The notes beneath the pieces are model-generated. The model saw only the letters and a program-made list of their open reading frames with translations. It did not search any database and had not been told where the DNA came from. From Gammaproteobacteria bacterium (lineage in GTDB: Bacteria > Pseudomonadota > Gammaproteobacteria > Xanthomonadales > SZUA-36), in contig JAJFLA010000048.1 of NCBI GenBank assembly GCA_021772935.1, forward strand, positions 1 to 43,620: a stretch of DNA of 43,620 bases. Direction: 5' to 3'. Of the stretch, positions 33,847 to 42,071 are shown piece after piece (position 1 is the stretch's first letter; each line of letters opens with the position of its first letter). The translations under genes were made by a program, and so were the position numbers.

Positions 33847-35046
33847 ATGTTTACTCAACAAAGACTGACCTTGTTAACACTTTTAGTACTCTTTTTTCAG
33901 CTGTTTTTCACACAAAACATACTAGCCGCAGACCCCTTCGGTGTTATTGCTACGCCTGTCGAGGGTTCCACCGTGCGTGGCACCATCCCGGTGACCGGTT
34001 GGGTAGTGGATGATGTAGAGGTTGCAAGCGTCAAGATTTATCGTGTTGATGGCGTCAACCTGGTCTATGTCGGCGATGCCGCCCTGGTAGAAGGCGCACG
34101 ACCGGATGTGGCCGCCGCTTATCCTCATTATCCCAATGTACAAAAGGCCGGTTGGTCATTTTCACTACCGACTCATTTTTTTCCGGATGGTGGTAACAGT
34201 TCCTATACCCTTCATGTCGTCGCTACCGATAACCAAGGCAACCAAGTCACCTTGGGTACGCGCACCATCCTTTGCGACAACAATAATGGTGTGAAGCCTT
34301 TTGGCACGCTTGATACGCCACTGGAGGGCGCTGCCGTTTCAGGTGCCGCGTACATCAACTGGGGTTGGGCGCTGACACCTCAAACCAACAGTATTGCGAC
34401 CGACGGCTCCACCATTTCGGTTTTTATCGATGGAGTTAATGTGGGTCACCCCGTCTATAATATTTACAGAGCCGATCTTGCCACCCTGTTACCTGGTTAT
34501 GCCAACAGCAATGGTGCAGCAGGATATTTTATTTTTGATACCACCGCCTATGCTGATGGTGTTCATACCATCCAATGGGTTGTGACTGATAGCGGTACAA
34601 ACTCTGATGGCATCGGGTCTCGGTATTTTGTAATACAAAACGGGGCCGCAATTATGGCCGCCACAGTTACCACCACAGCCATTACCGGCACCGGTGACAC
34701 CACGGCTGGCAGCGGAGGAAATATCACCAGTGATGGTGGTGCTGCGATTACTGAACGCGGTGTATGTTGGAGTACTTCTGACAATCCACTTACCTTGCAC
34801 AGCAAGACCAGCAACGGTACGGGTAGTGGGATATTTAACAGTGCACTCACCGGCCTGACACCTGGCACTACCTATCATGTACGGGCTTATGCCGTTAACA
34901 GTAAAGGAACGGCGTACGGTAATGATGTTTCTTACAGCGCTACATTAATGAATGCAATTCCGGCCCTCAACAAATGGGCCGGACTAATGATGGTAATACT
35001 GCTCTTGACCGCCTCTTTCTGGAAAATAAAACGAAAACAGCAATAA
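33847..35046 (+). CDS. Secreted Ig-like repeat protein with IPTL-CTERM sorting signal
   Basis: A 399-residue surface protein. Start ATG 33847 has AGGAGAG upstream; a longer frame from 33796 has none. Signal peptide about 1-28 (FQLFFTQNILAA). Two bacterial Ig-like modules (about 30-130 and 145-260; both contain the P-x-E-G-x-x-V-x-G-x pattern: TPVEGSTVRGTIPVTGW and TPLEGAAVSGAAYINWGW) are followed by a fibronectin-like domain (about 265-365) with ITERGVCWST and GLTPGTTYHVRAYAVNSKG. The end, AIPALNKWAGLMMVILLLTA plus a KIKRKQQ basic tail, is an IPTL-CTERM signal (usual form I-P-T-L-x-E-W, hydrophobic span, Arg/Lys). Such proteins are processed by exosortase-type enzymes (XrtH family). No exosortase is in the window. 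Confidence 0.8.
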   Translation: MFTQQRLTLLTLLVLFFQLFFTQNILAADPFGVIATPVEGSTVRGTIPVTGWVVDDVEVASVKIYRVDGVNLVYVGDAALVEGARPDVAAAYPHYPNVQKAGWSFSLPTHFFPDGGNSSYTLHVVATDNQGNQVTLGTRTILCDNNNGVKPFGTLDTPLEGAAVSGAAYINWGWALTPQTNSIATDGSTISVFIDGVNVGHPVYNIYRADLATLLPGYANSNGAAGYFIFDTTAYADGVHTIQWVVTDSGTNSDGIGSRYFVIQNGAAIMAATVTTTAITGTGDTTAGSGGNITSDGGAAITERGVCWSTSDNPLTLHSKTSNGTGSGIFNSALTGLTPGTTYHVRAYAVNSKGTAYGNDVSYSATLMNAIPALNKWAGLMMVILLLTASFWKIKRKQQ

Positions 35047-35260
35047 ATGACTATAAAAGGGCTGGATATATTTCCGCTGTTCTTAGCAAAAGCACGGTTT
35101 TGGCCTGATCAAATGTATCCAGTCTTTTATTCTAATGGCCTTGCAAAGTCATTCCGGTAGCAGCACGCTATACCTGTCCGAAATTAAACTTGAGATTGAA
35201 GGTCCAGACCTCGCTTCAGATTCTTGAATAACAAATTAACTTTCACGTTTTGGTGACTCC

Positions 35261-36325
35261 ATGAGAATTGATAATGATGTAAAGCTGGATTTCAGCGATG
35301 TACTTATTCGTCCGAAACGAAGCACCCTGACGAGTCGGAAACATGTGGATCTCGAGCGTACTTTCACTTTCATGCACAGTGGTCGGTCCTGGACCGGTAT
35401 ACCTATAGTTGCGGCCAATATGGATACTACCGGGACTTTTGAGATGGCCCGCGCGTTGGCCAAACACAAGATGATTACTGCTTTACACAAGCATTATTCA
35501 TTAGAAGAATTGAGCACGTTCTTCAAAGATTTCTCCAATCCCGATTACGTGGCATATTCATTAGGGATTCGTGATGAGGATTTTGAGAAACTTAAAGCCG
35601 TACTTGATGCCGGACTGGGTGAGTACTTCAATTTTCTTGTTCTCGATGTACCCAATGCCTACCTTGAGCGATTTATTCTGAAAGTTAAAGAACTGCGTGC
35701 CTTGTGCCCGAAGCATACGATCATCGCAGGAAATTGCGTCACCAATGAAATTACCGAGGAGATACTCTTGCGCGGTGCTGACATCGTCAAAGTCGGTATT
35801 GGCAGTGGCAGTGCATGTACGACCCGCAGGATGACCGGGGTAGGGTATCCCCAATTGAGTGCAGTTATAGAATGTTCTGATGCGGCGCACGGGATTAGCG
35901 ATCATGGCACCGGTGTGGGTCTGGTCATGTCAGATGGCGGTGCAGTTTACCCATGTGATGCCGCCAAGGCTTTCTGCGGTGGTGCTGATTTTCTGATGAG
36001 TGGACAATTCTTCTCCGGCTTCGATCAATCCGGTGGTGATCTCGTCGAAATAGGTGGTGAATCATTCAAACAGTATTACGGCATGAGTTCATCGGCGGCG
36101 ATGAAAGAACATTATGGCGGTGTAGCCAAACACCGTGCCAGCGAAGGTCGTGAAGTGTTGCTGCCTTATAAGGGCAATGTGCATGATTTCGTTGATGAGT
36201 TATTCGGTTCCTTACGCAGCACGGCGACCTACATAGGCGCCCTGAAACTCAAAGAGTTTTCAAAACGAACCACGTTCCTGCTGGTCAATAATCAGTTGAA
36301 CCGCTCACTCGAAAAATATGAATAG
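35261..36325 (+). CDS. guaC: GMP reductase
   Basis: NADPH-dependent conversion of GMP to IMP in purine salvage. The 354-residue product starts MRIDNDVKLDFSDVLIRPKR, the standard GuaC opening (E. coli GuaC 347). The catalytic Cys is C186 in GIGSGSACTTR, the IMPDH/GMPR active-site loop, with G-x-G-Y-P-Q-L-S-A shortly after. The flap-side segment FLMSGQFFSGFDQSGGD matches GMP reductases rather than IMP dehydrogenases, and no CBS domain is present. Slightly longer C-terminus than E. coli. It stands alone between the IPTL protein and MAPEG genes. Confidence 0.93.
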   Translation: MRIDNDVKLDFSDVLIRPKRSTLTSRKHVDLERTFTFMHSGRSWTGIPIVAANMDTTGTFEMARALAKHKMITALHKHYSLEELSTFFKDFSNPDYVAYSLGIRDEDFEKLKAVLDAGLGEYFNFLVLDVPNAYLERFILKVKELRALCPKHTIIAGNCVTNEITEEILLRGADIVKVGIGSGSACTTRRMTGVGYPQLSAVIECSDAAHGISDHGTGVGLVMSDGGAVYPCDAAKAFCGGADFLMSGQFFSGFDQSGGDLVEIGGESFKQYYGMSSSAAMKEHYGGVAKHRASEGREVLLPYKGNVHDFVDELFGSLRSTATYIGALKLKEFSKRTTFLLVNNQLNRSLEKYE

Positions 36326-36423
36326 GGTTTCGGCTGAACTCATGTTTTGGGTCAAGCTCTGTCAACGAGATGACGAATGCGTGCACGTAAAGTCAAACAG
36401 TGTGATTACGGGAGAAATGAGAT

Positions 36424-36819
36424 ATGTATGAATTATCGATGGAACTTACGATGCTGCTGTGGGCGTCAGTCTTGTATGTTTTACAGGTTATGGTAGCGGC
36501 ACTTGCGGCCGACATCCAAAATGGACTGGCATGGGGCCTTGGCAATCGTGACAATATCCCCGAAGTATCGGGCTGGGGTGGTCGTGCACAACGTGCACAT
36601 GTGAATATGGCTGAAAATTTATTGCCATTTGCTTGTTTGGTGCTGATTGCCTACAGCATGGATAGAACGGGTGGCTTAAGTGCACTGGGCGCCCAGATCT
36701 TTCTGCTCAGTCGTCTGGCCCACGCATTTTTTTATATCGCCGGTGTTAAAGTTTTACGTTCCCTGGTTTACTTTGGCGGCATAGCCGGTATGGTCCTGAT
36801 TATTGTGCAGCTTTTTTAA
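36424..36819 (+). CDS. MAPEG family membrane protein
   Basis: A 131-residue four-helix membrane protein. Family signature R-A-Q-R-A-H-x-N-x-x-E-N (residues ~55-66) is present in GRAQRAHVNMAENLLPF, which binds glutathione in eicosanoid/glutathione enzymes. Bacterial members are of unknown substrate; glutathione transferase or peroxidase activity has been proposed. GGGAGA lies upstream of ATG 36424. About 100 bp follow the guaC gene, so co-transcription is possible. With two soluble GSTs in the window it adds to a glutathione-related theme. Confidence 0.85.
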   Translation: MYELSMELTMLLWASVLYVLQVMVAALAADIQNGLAWGLGNRDNIPEVSGWGGRAQRAHVNMAENLLPFACLVLIAYSMDRTGGLSALGAQIFLLSRLAHAFFYIAGVKVLRSLVYFGGIAGMVLIIVQLF

Positions 36820-36836
36820 GCCGGCTCAGCTGTCGG

Positions 36837-36935
36837 TCACTCGTTTTGACCATCTTCGGTGGACAACTCGAAAGTTAGCACGTTGGCTCTTTCCAGGACC
36901 TCTGCGGGAGTTAATCCGCCTGGGCTGTCATGTGT
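36837..36935 (-). pseudogene. IS3-family transposase, C-terminal remnant
   Basis: Minus strand reads THDSPGGLTPAEVLERANVL, then TFELSTEDGQNE and TGA (36837-36839). The pattern matches the C-terminus of IS3-group OrfB transposases (usual R-P-H-x-S-L-G-G-L-T-P-x-E). A TAG lies directly before the first residue shown, and the conserved R-P is absent, so only about 32 codons remain. It lies in the spacer after the MAPEG gene and marks an old insertion that has been almost deleted. Confidence 0.55.
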
Positions 36936-37146
36936 CTACGGCGTTAACCTGTTTGGTTGTGCCAGTGTAATCCCGCAGCTATTTGTTGCAGAATAATAAC
37001 TAAAGACACCGTTCAGGTTGCGATAATGAGGTTTGTAGGAAGGGGATTAAATGTGGCTGCCTTCTCTTTTTTCCACTTGTAAAGATTCGACAAAGTAATG
37101 CAGCATACACATATACTTTTCATTGGGGCGTATGGGGATAACCTGA
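36936..37146. other. Spacer after the IS3 remnant
   Basis: About 210 bp to the stop of the Nramp-like gene. No gene, repeat or convincing terminator was seen. Together with the remnant at 36837 it forms a ~330 bp gap between two convergent genes. Confidence 0.35.
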
Positions 37147-38382
37147 TCACAACGCCCGCCATGCGATCCAGGCAAAAAACACCAGCACCCCTATCAGTGC
37201 GGCCACGGTGGGTAGTTGGTTGCGGAAGGATTTGCCCACCCAGCTTGAACGACCGTTTAGTAGCAGCAGCGCCAGTGCCAGGATAGGAAAAAACCAAGCC
37301 CCAACCACGGCGTAAAATTTCTGAATTTCACCGAAACCTCGGAACAGGCCGGCCATCGGCAACAGCGCCATGGCGGCAAGATAACCCCGGTAGGCCGGTG
37401 ACCGGGTATCCACTCTCGTTTCTCCGCTTGTAGTCTCTCGCTCTGGCCCGCGTAACAGCCCCCAAAGGTCAGCGAACAGGTAGGGTACGGCCTGCCAGAC
37501 ACCGAGCAGGCTGCTGAACACGGCGCCCGCGGCGCCCACCAGAAAAATCCACCGGCCAGCCGGTCCCAGGCTTTCCACGAGCCGTTCCGATAGCGTGACG
37601 AGCAATGAGGCACCGCGTCCATCGATCTCGATGGTGCTGCCGATGATAACCATGGCGATACCGAACAGGGCAGTGACAGCGTAGGCTACCGCCAGGTCGA
37701 TGCGGCAGGTACGCAGATCGTCCTTGCCTGTGCGCCCGGCCTCGCGAATCCAGTAACCGTAGCAAAGCACGGTCACCGTACCGCCGATGCCGCCCATAAG
37801 GGCGACCGTCCAGGACAGGCCGCTACCTTCCGGGTTCGGGATCGAAGGCACGAACAAACCGTGAAGCACCTCTTCAGTACCGGGCCATACAATAGCTGCC
37901 GTCGCCACGACCGTGACGAACATGAGGCCGATACAAACCTGCATGATGCTGCTGAAAAGGAAATAACCACCTTTCAGAACCAGCACGACCCCGATGAGGC
38001 TGGATAGAATGCCGAATGCAATCTTGCCATCCTGGGCATCCTCGAATACCGGTATTAATGCGTGGAGTGTCACGCCGCAGGCGCTCATCAGCGCTGAAGC
38101 AACAAAAAAAGTCCAGAACACCAGGTAAGCGAGGAAAAACCATCCGCTTAGGCGTCCAAAATGCCGTACAACACCTTCGAGCAGCGTGCTTCCAGTTGCC
38201 AGTTGCCAGCGTGCGAGTCCTTCGTTGGCAACAAATTTCAGAAAGGCCCCGGCGAGGGCTGCCCATAGCACTGCAGTGCCGAGGTGGCTGCCGGCAAAAC
38301 TGGCCGTGGCGAGGTCACCGGCGCCGATGCCGGTCGCCGCAACCAACAAACCGGGTCCGATGACGGAGATGGTGCGTTTCAT
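37147..38382 (-). CDS. Nramp-family transporter with atypical first-helix motif
   Basis: Integral membrane transporter of 411 residues with about 11 hydrophobic segments. The start ATG 38382 has GAGGAG upstream; ATG 38451 extends the N-terminus by 23 polar residues without family support. The family first-helix motif is normally D-P-G-N, which binds the metal; here it reads GLLVAATGIGAGDLATASFAG, so the canonical Asp/Asn pair is replaced. Members with G-x-G-A-G-D form a bacterial sub-branch of Nramp-related proteins of uncertain substrate, so a divalent-metal call would be unsafe. The gene is visibly more GC-rich than its neighbours, which may hint at transfer. Confidence 0.82.
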   Translation of the reverse strand: MKRTISVIGPGLLVAATGIGAGDLATASFAGSHLGTAVLWAALAGAFLKFVANEGLARWQLATGSTLLEGVVRHFGRLSGWFFLAYLVFWTFFVASALMSACGVTLHALIPVFEDAQDGKIAFGILSSLIGVVLVLKGGYFLFSSIMQVCIGLMFVTVVATAAIVWPGTEEVLHGLFVPSIPNPEGSGLSWTVALMGGIGGTVTVLCYGYWIREAGRTGKDDLRTCRIDLAVAYAVTALFGIAMVIIGSTIEIDGRGASLLVTLSERLVESLGPAGRWIFLVGAAGAVFSSLLGVWQAVPYLFADLWGLLRGPERETTSGETRVDTRSPAYRGYLAAMALLPMAGLFRGFGEIQKFYAVVGAWFFPILALALLLLNGRSSWVGKSFRNQLPTVAALIGVLVFFAWIAWRAL

Positions 38383-38631
38383 CTGTCTGTTTGCTCCTCG
38401 CCCGGTTGTTAATTGTGAATCATTTTTAATAGCGGGTTTCCTCAAACTCAAATGCGGCCACGGTAAATTTGGTGGGTATCCCGGAAAACTGAAGTGTTTT
38501 GAGGTGTTTAGTTAGGAATTGGCTGGGTTCAGATAACTCAAGACAGGCCGAGGCCCGACTGAAACCAATGCTCGACATTGTGTTACGTCCTTGCAGGACA
38601 AAGCCATTTTTAGATTGTAATGTTGAGCTAG

Positions 38632-39174
38632 TTATGGCGTGTCGCCGCGCAATGAGTGAAAGGACTCAGCGTTTTGTTTAGACAGAAGTGAGTTTTCAAC
38701 AAACAAATAGCCATTCTTCTCCATGCCGTTCTTGAGTGCCAATCTCGCCAAGTGATTGTATCGTTTCTTCACAGAGACAGTAAACGACCGCTGCTTAGAG
38801 TTTGCAGGACCGATGTATTCTACAAACCCCCTCATGTGCAGGGTGGCGGAGGCGGGAAAGAACACTACTGTCACCACACGCCGAATCGTATATCTTGCTA
38901 TATCAAACTCCGAGGGTTTGCGGGCTCCGTAGTGCAGGTCAATCTCGTCAAGAACACGGGATATCTCATTCACAGACAGATTGGAATCTGTACGCTGAGT
39001 TACGGTGATGGGCTCAGGGTCTCGCGTCTGATAGTGCCACGGTGACGCAAAAGGGTTGAGGATGAAGAACAGAATGTTCCCAAAAATATAGACTTGTGCT
39101 ATGCGGACTAGAATCGCGCGTCTTCGCCTTTTTTTCTTTTTCGTCAAATCGCTCATAACGGTAATAATGTTCAT
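38632..39174 (-). CDS. Hypothetical single-span membrane protein
   Basis: A 180-residue protein not recognised. Start is uncertain: ATG 39174 (MNIITVMSDLTKKKKRRRR) is used, with a GGGAGG 15-20 bases upstream, a little too far; ATG 39156 is an alternative. Poly-basic N-terminus (KKKKRRRR) precedes one membrane span (about 25-42, IAQVYIFGNILFFILNPF), so the C-terminal ~135 residues are probably extracytoplasmic under the positive-inside rule. Beyond that only strand-like and helical sequence (VVTVVFFPASATLHMRGFVE) is seen. Downstream of it lies the Nramp-like gene in the same direction with a 250-bp gap. Confidence 0.6.
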   Translation of the reverse strand: MNIITVMSDLTKKKKRRRRAILVRIAQVYIFGNILFFILNPFASPWHYQTRDPEPITVTQRTDSNLSVNEISRVLDEIDLHYGARKPSEFDIARYTIRRVVTVVFFPASATLHMRGFVEYIGPANSKQRSFTVSVKKRYNHLARLALKNGMEKNGYLFVENSLLSKQNAESFHSLRGDTP

Positions 39175-39333
39175 AAACGGTACTGTCAACACCTCCCGTC
39201 GGACGGCTGAGTAACCATCAGCGCAGATAAAACAGGCATCAGTCAGCCCGGGCAAGACAATACCGGATTACTGGTGCCTTTTCGATACGCGGCGTAAACC
39301 TCCATTGATGATCAACTGGCGCGGGTCACTTAT

Positions 39334-39963
39334 TTACACAGTGATATTTGGGTTCAGTGTATAGGTGCCGGTAATACTTGCCTGGTCGAGAATATGTGCT
39401 TGGATCGCTTTGAGCACCTCGGCACCTCCAAATTCCCCATCTAAAGGGCACAAGTCTATATCGAGTGCATACAAAGTGAACACATAACGGTGCACGATAC
39501 TATCGTTCCAGGGCGGGCAGGGGCCGTCGTAACCGTAATACTTGCCTTGCATATCCCGGTCGCCAGCAAACCAGTCGGTATAATTGTTCAGGCCCTGACG
39601 TGTACCATCCGGGCCATGAGCGGTATTTTTGCCACGCGCGGTTACACCGTTTGAAAATTCAGCTTCATTAATACCTGTCATCGTGGCAGGCAGATCAACC
39701 AGCACCCAGTGAAAGAAGTCAACACGTGGCAAGTCCGCGGGAACTTCACGGCCTTCCTGGTTGACATCGTCGGCTTTGCTGGGTACGTCAGGATCATGAC
39801 AGATAAGGACCAGGGATTGGCAGCCAGCGGGAACACCAGTCCATTCAAAAGCGGGGTTTCGGTTGTCAGACAGAGTCACGTGATTTAAAGGATCGGGTGC
39901 TCCGAATGCATTAGCCGCCGGGATGGGCTGATTATTTTCAAAACTCCGACTGGTCAGCTTCAT
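39334..39963 (-). CDS. YbhB/YbcL family (PEBP-like) protein
   Basis: Raf-kinase-inhibitor/phosphatidylethanolamine-binding-like fold of 209 residues. The family motifs D-N-R-N-P-A-F-E-W (37-45), LVLICHDPDVP with the first conserved D-P-D (52-62), and HWVLVDLPATM followed by G-x-x-x-x-x-x-x-G-x-N are visible, plus YYGYDGPCPPW and HRYVFTLYALD (the G-P-C-P-P and H-R-Y-x-F segments). No signal peptide, so cytoplasmic. Ligand unknown. Start ATG 39963 has AAGGAG upstream. Confidence 0.88.
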   Translation of the reverse strand: MKLTSRSFENNQPIPAANAFGAPDPLNHVTLSDNRNPAFEWTGVPAGCQSLVLICHDPDVPSKADDVNQEGREVPADLPRVDFFHWVLVDLPATMTGINEAEFSNGVTARGKNTAHGPDGTRQGLNNYTDWFAGDRDMQGKYYGYDGPCPPWNDSIVHRYVFTLYALDIDLCPLDGEFGGAEVLKAIQAHILDQASITGTYTLNPNITV

Positions 39964-40292
39964 GTGCTTGCTCCTTGGTTTTAGCTACAGTTGTCAGCAT
40001 GGGTTTAGTTTGACTATCGTTCCTTAATGGTAAACTCTCCCAGCTTCCAAGCTTGAAATACCCACCATTGGGAATGGTGGTGATCATATATATTATAATC
40101 ATTCCGATGTTTGCAACACAAAACCGGAACCCGGTCATGACACCCCGAAGGCAGGTCTTGTTTTCAGGGTGAGCACGTGTTTCGTGTTCAATGCCATTCA
40201 CCTGTTGTGTCATTTTCAATCTTTGTGTAACAAAAAACAGTTAATGCCGTCATTGTTTTGTTGTGGTGGCCAAAATAGTAAAGGAGAAAAGT
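39964..40292. promoter_or_regulatory. Divergent spacer between PEBP and alpha-amylase genes
   Basis: 329 bp. Contains a perfect 8-bp stem ccaccatt (40063-40070) / aatggtgg (40074-40081) with a 3-base loop, followed by an A/T-rich TATATATTATAAT stretch at about 40085-40101 that could hold a promoter on either strand. A minus-strand 93-codon frame (39938-40219) that overlaps the PEBP start was not accepted. Confidence 0.35.
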
Positions 40293-41993
40293 TTGTCGTC
40301 TTACAAATTTCTGTCACTGCTGGCCACGGTTACGCTACTGAGCACGCCGGTTGAAATTATTGCTGGTACTGAATCAGATTCAAAACCTGTAACCCCCACC
40401 ACAATCGATCCTTTTTGGAATAACGCGACGGTCTATTTTATGTTGACTGATCGCTTCAACAATGGTGATCATGCCAACGATCTCGCATTTTCCCGTCAAC
40501 GTGATGGTGCAGTGTTGAGGGATTTTATGGGTGGCGATTTGAAGGGCATCACCGAAAAAATTGAAGAAGGTTATTTCTCTGCGCTCGGTGTGAATGTCAT
40601 TTGGATGACACCATTCATTGAACAGATTCGAGGTTTTATTGATGACGAATGGGGCAAGACATATGCCTATCATGGCTATTGGCCCAGAGACTGGACACGT
40701 GTAGACCCCAACTTTGGCACAGCTGCAGATCTAAAGGCTCTGGTGGACACCGCTCATCGCCACGGTATTCGACTTCTGATGGATGTCATTATCAATCACA
40801 CCGGCCCGGTGACAGCGCTGGATGCTCAATGGCCAGATGATTGGGTCCGTACTGGACCCACTTGCCTGTGGAATAGTTTTGAACTCAATGTTAGCTGCAC
40901 GCTGAACGACAATCTACCGGATGTACTGACTGAAAAAGACACCGCTGTGTCACTACCACCATTTCTGCTAGAGAAATGGGCCAAAGAAGGCCGTGTTGAA
41001 CAGGAACAACAGGAATTGGATGCCTTTTTTGCGCGTACCGGTTATGCCCGTACACCAAGATACTATATCGTAAAATGGCTGACTGACTGGGTTCGCGACT
41101 ACGGCTTCGACGGCTTTCGCGTCGATACTGCCAAGCATGTGGAAGCAGAGGTATGGCAGGAGTTGAAGCAAGAAAGCCAGTTAGCATTGAGTGAGTGGAA
41201 ACAAAATCAAGCAGAACAAAAACTGGATGACAAAGACTTCTTTATGGTTGGTGAAGTAATGCACTTTGGTATCGATGGCTTTGGAGATACGGTTAAAGGT
41301 GGTCGTGCTTACGATTATGGTGACAAGCAGGTAGATTTTTTTGACTACGGTTTTGAAAGCCTGATCAATATGGGTTTTGCCGCGCATGCGCATCAGTCCA
41401 TGGAAGATTTATTCAGTAGCTACTCCCGGTCTTTGAATGGTGGTCCGCTCGAAGGTCATGGTGTTCTCAATTACATCGCATCCCACGATGACGGGGCCCC
41501 GTTTGATCCGACACGCGAGCGGACTTTCGAGGCTGCTACCAAGCTAATGTTGGCACCTGGCGCTGCACAGATTTACTACGGCGACGAAATCGGCCGTATT
41601 TTGCAGGTAAAAAAGGCCACCGGTGATGCCGTGCTGCGCTCATTTATCGATTGGGATACCTTGAATGATCCACGCACTCAAAAGTTATTACAGCACTGGC
41701 AAAAGCTGGGTATTTTCCGGCAACAGCATCCAGCGGTCGGTGCAGGTGTTCATCAGCAGCTCAAGGCTGTGCCGTACATCTTTAAACGCACACTGGATCG
41801 CAAAGGCCATTCCGATAAGGTACTGGTTGCCGATGGCCTGTCGAAAGGCGTCAAGTCATTGCCAGTATTTGATGTTTTTTCAGATGGTACAGTTTTGAAA
41901 GACTACTACTCAGGACAATCTGTAACCGTCAAAGATGGGGCTGTGGAAGTAAACTCTGCATACTCGATGATATTGCTGGGTGAGTCTCTCTGA
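40293..41993 (+). CDS. Exported alpha-amylase, GH13 family
   Basis: A 566-residue secreted glycoside hydrolase acting on alpha-1,4-glucans. Start is TTG 40293: AAGGAG (40281-40286) lies six bases upstream, exactly right, and the product then begins with a proper signal peptide (MSSYKFLSLLATVTLLSTP). A GTG at 40263 would place the SD inside the gene. GH13 regions: DVIINH (164-169), GFRVDTAKH with nucleophile D278, E321 in MVGEVMH as acid/base, and D399 in ASHDD. Length and order match periplasmic or secreted maltodextrin-producing amylases such as MalS. It stands alone, divergent from the PEBP gene. A GHDANDLAF insertion near the N-terminus is usual for this branch. Confidence 0.9.
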   Translation: MSSYKFLSLLATVTLLSTPVEIIAGTESDSKPVTPTTIDPFWNNATVYFMLTDRFNNGDHANDLAFSRQRDGAVLRDFMGGDLKGITEKIEEGYFSALGVNVIWMTPFIEQIRGFIDDEWGKTYAYHGYWPRDWTRVDPNFGTAADLKALVDTAHRHGIRLLMDVIINHTGPVTALDAQWPDDWVRTGPTCLWNSFELNVSCTLNDNLPDVLTEKDTAVSLPPFLLEKWAKEGRVEQEQQELDAFFARTGYARTPRYYIVKWLTDWVRDYGFDGFRVDTAKHVEAEVWQELKQESQLALSEWKQNQAEQKLDDKDFFMVGEVMHFGIDGFGDTVKGGRAYDYGDKQVDFFDYGFESLINMGFAAHAHQSMEDLFSSYSRSLNGGPLEGHGVLNYIASHDDGAPFDPTRERTFEAATKLMLAPGAAQIYYGDEIGRILQVKKATGDAVLRSFIDWDTLNDPRTQKLLQHWQKLGIFRQQHPAVGAGVHQQLKAVPYIFKRTLDRKGHSDKVLVADGLSKGVKSLPVFDVFSDGTVLKDYYSGQSVTVKDGAVEVNSAYSMILLGESL

Positions 41994-42071
41994 TTAAATA
42001 CGGAACCTGCCCCTTAGTCGGGTCACGCTGCCTGATACAAGCCAAAATTTAAATCTTACAAAAGAGGTGTA

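Noticed and set aside
35047-35160. 37-codon frame directly after the IPTL-CTERM gene (MTIKGLDIFPLFLAKARFWP)
   Set aside because: The ATG overlaps the preceding stop, but the peptide has no family resemblance, and the SD is absent. Kept out as unsupported.
39938-40219. 93-codon minus-strand ORF
   Set aside because: It overlaps the start of the PEBP gene and has no SD or recognisable motif. It is most likely an open frame by chance in the spacer.
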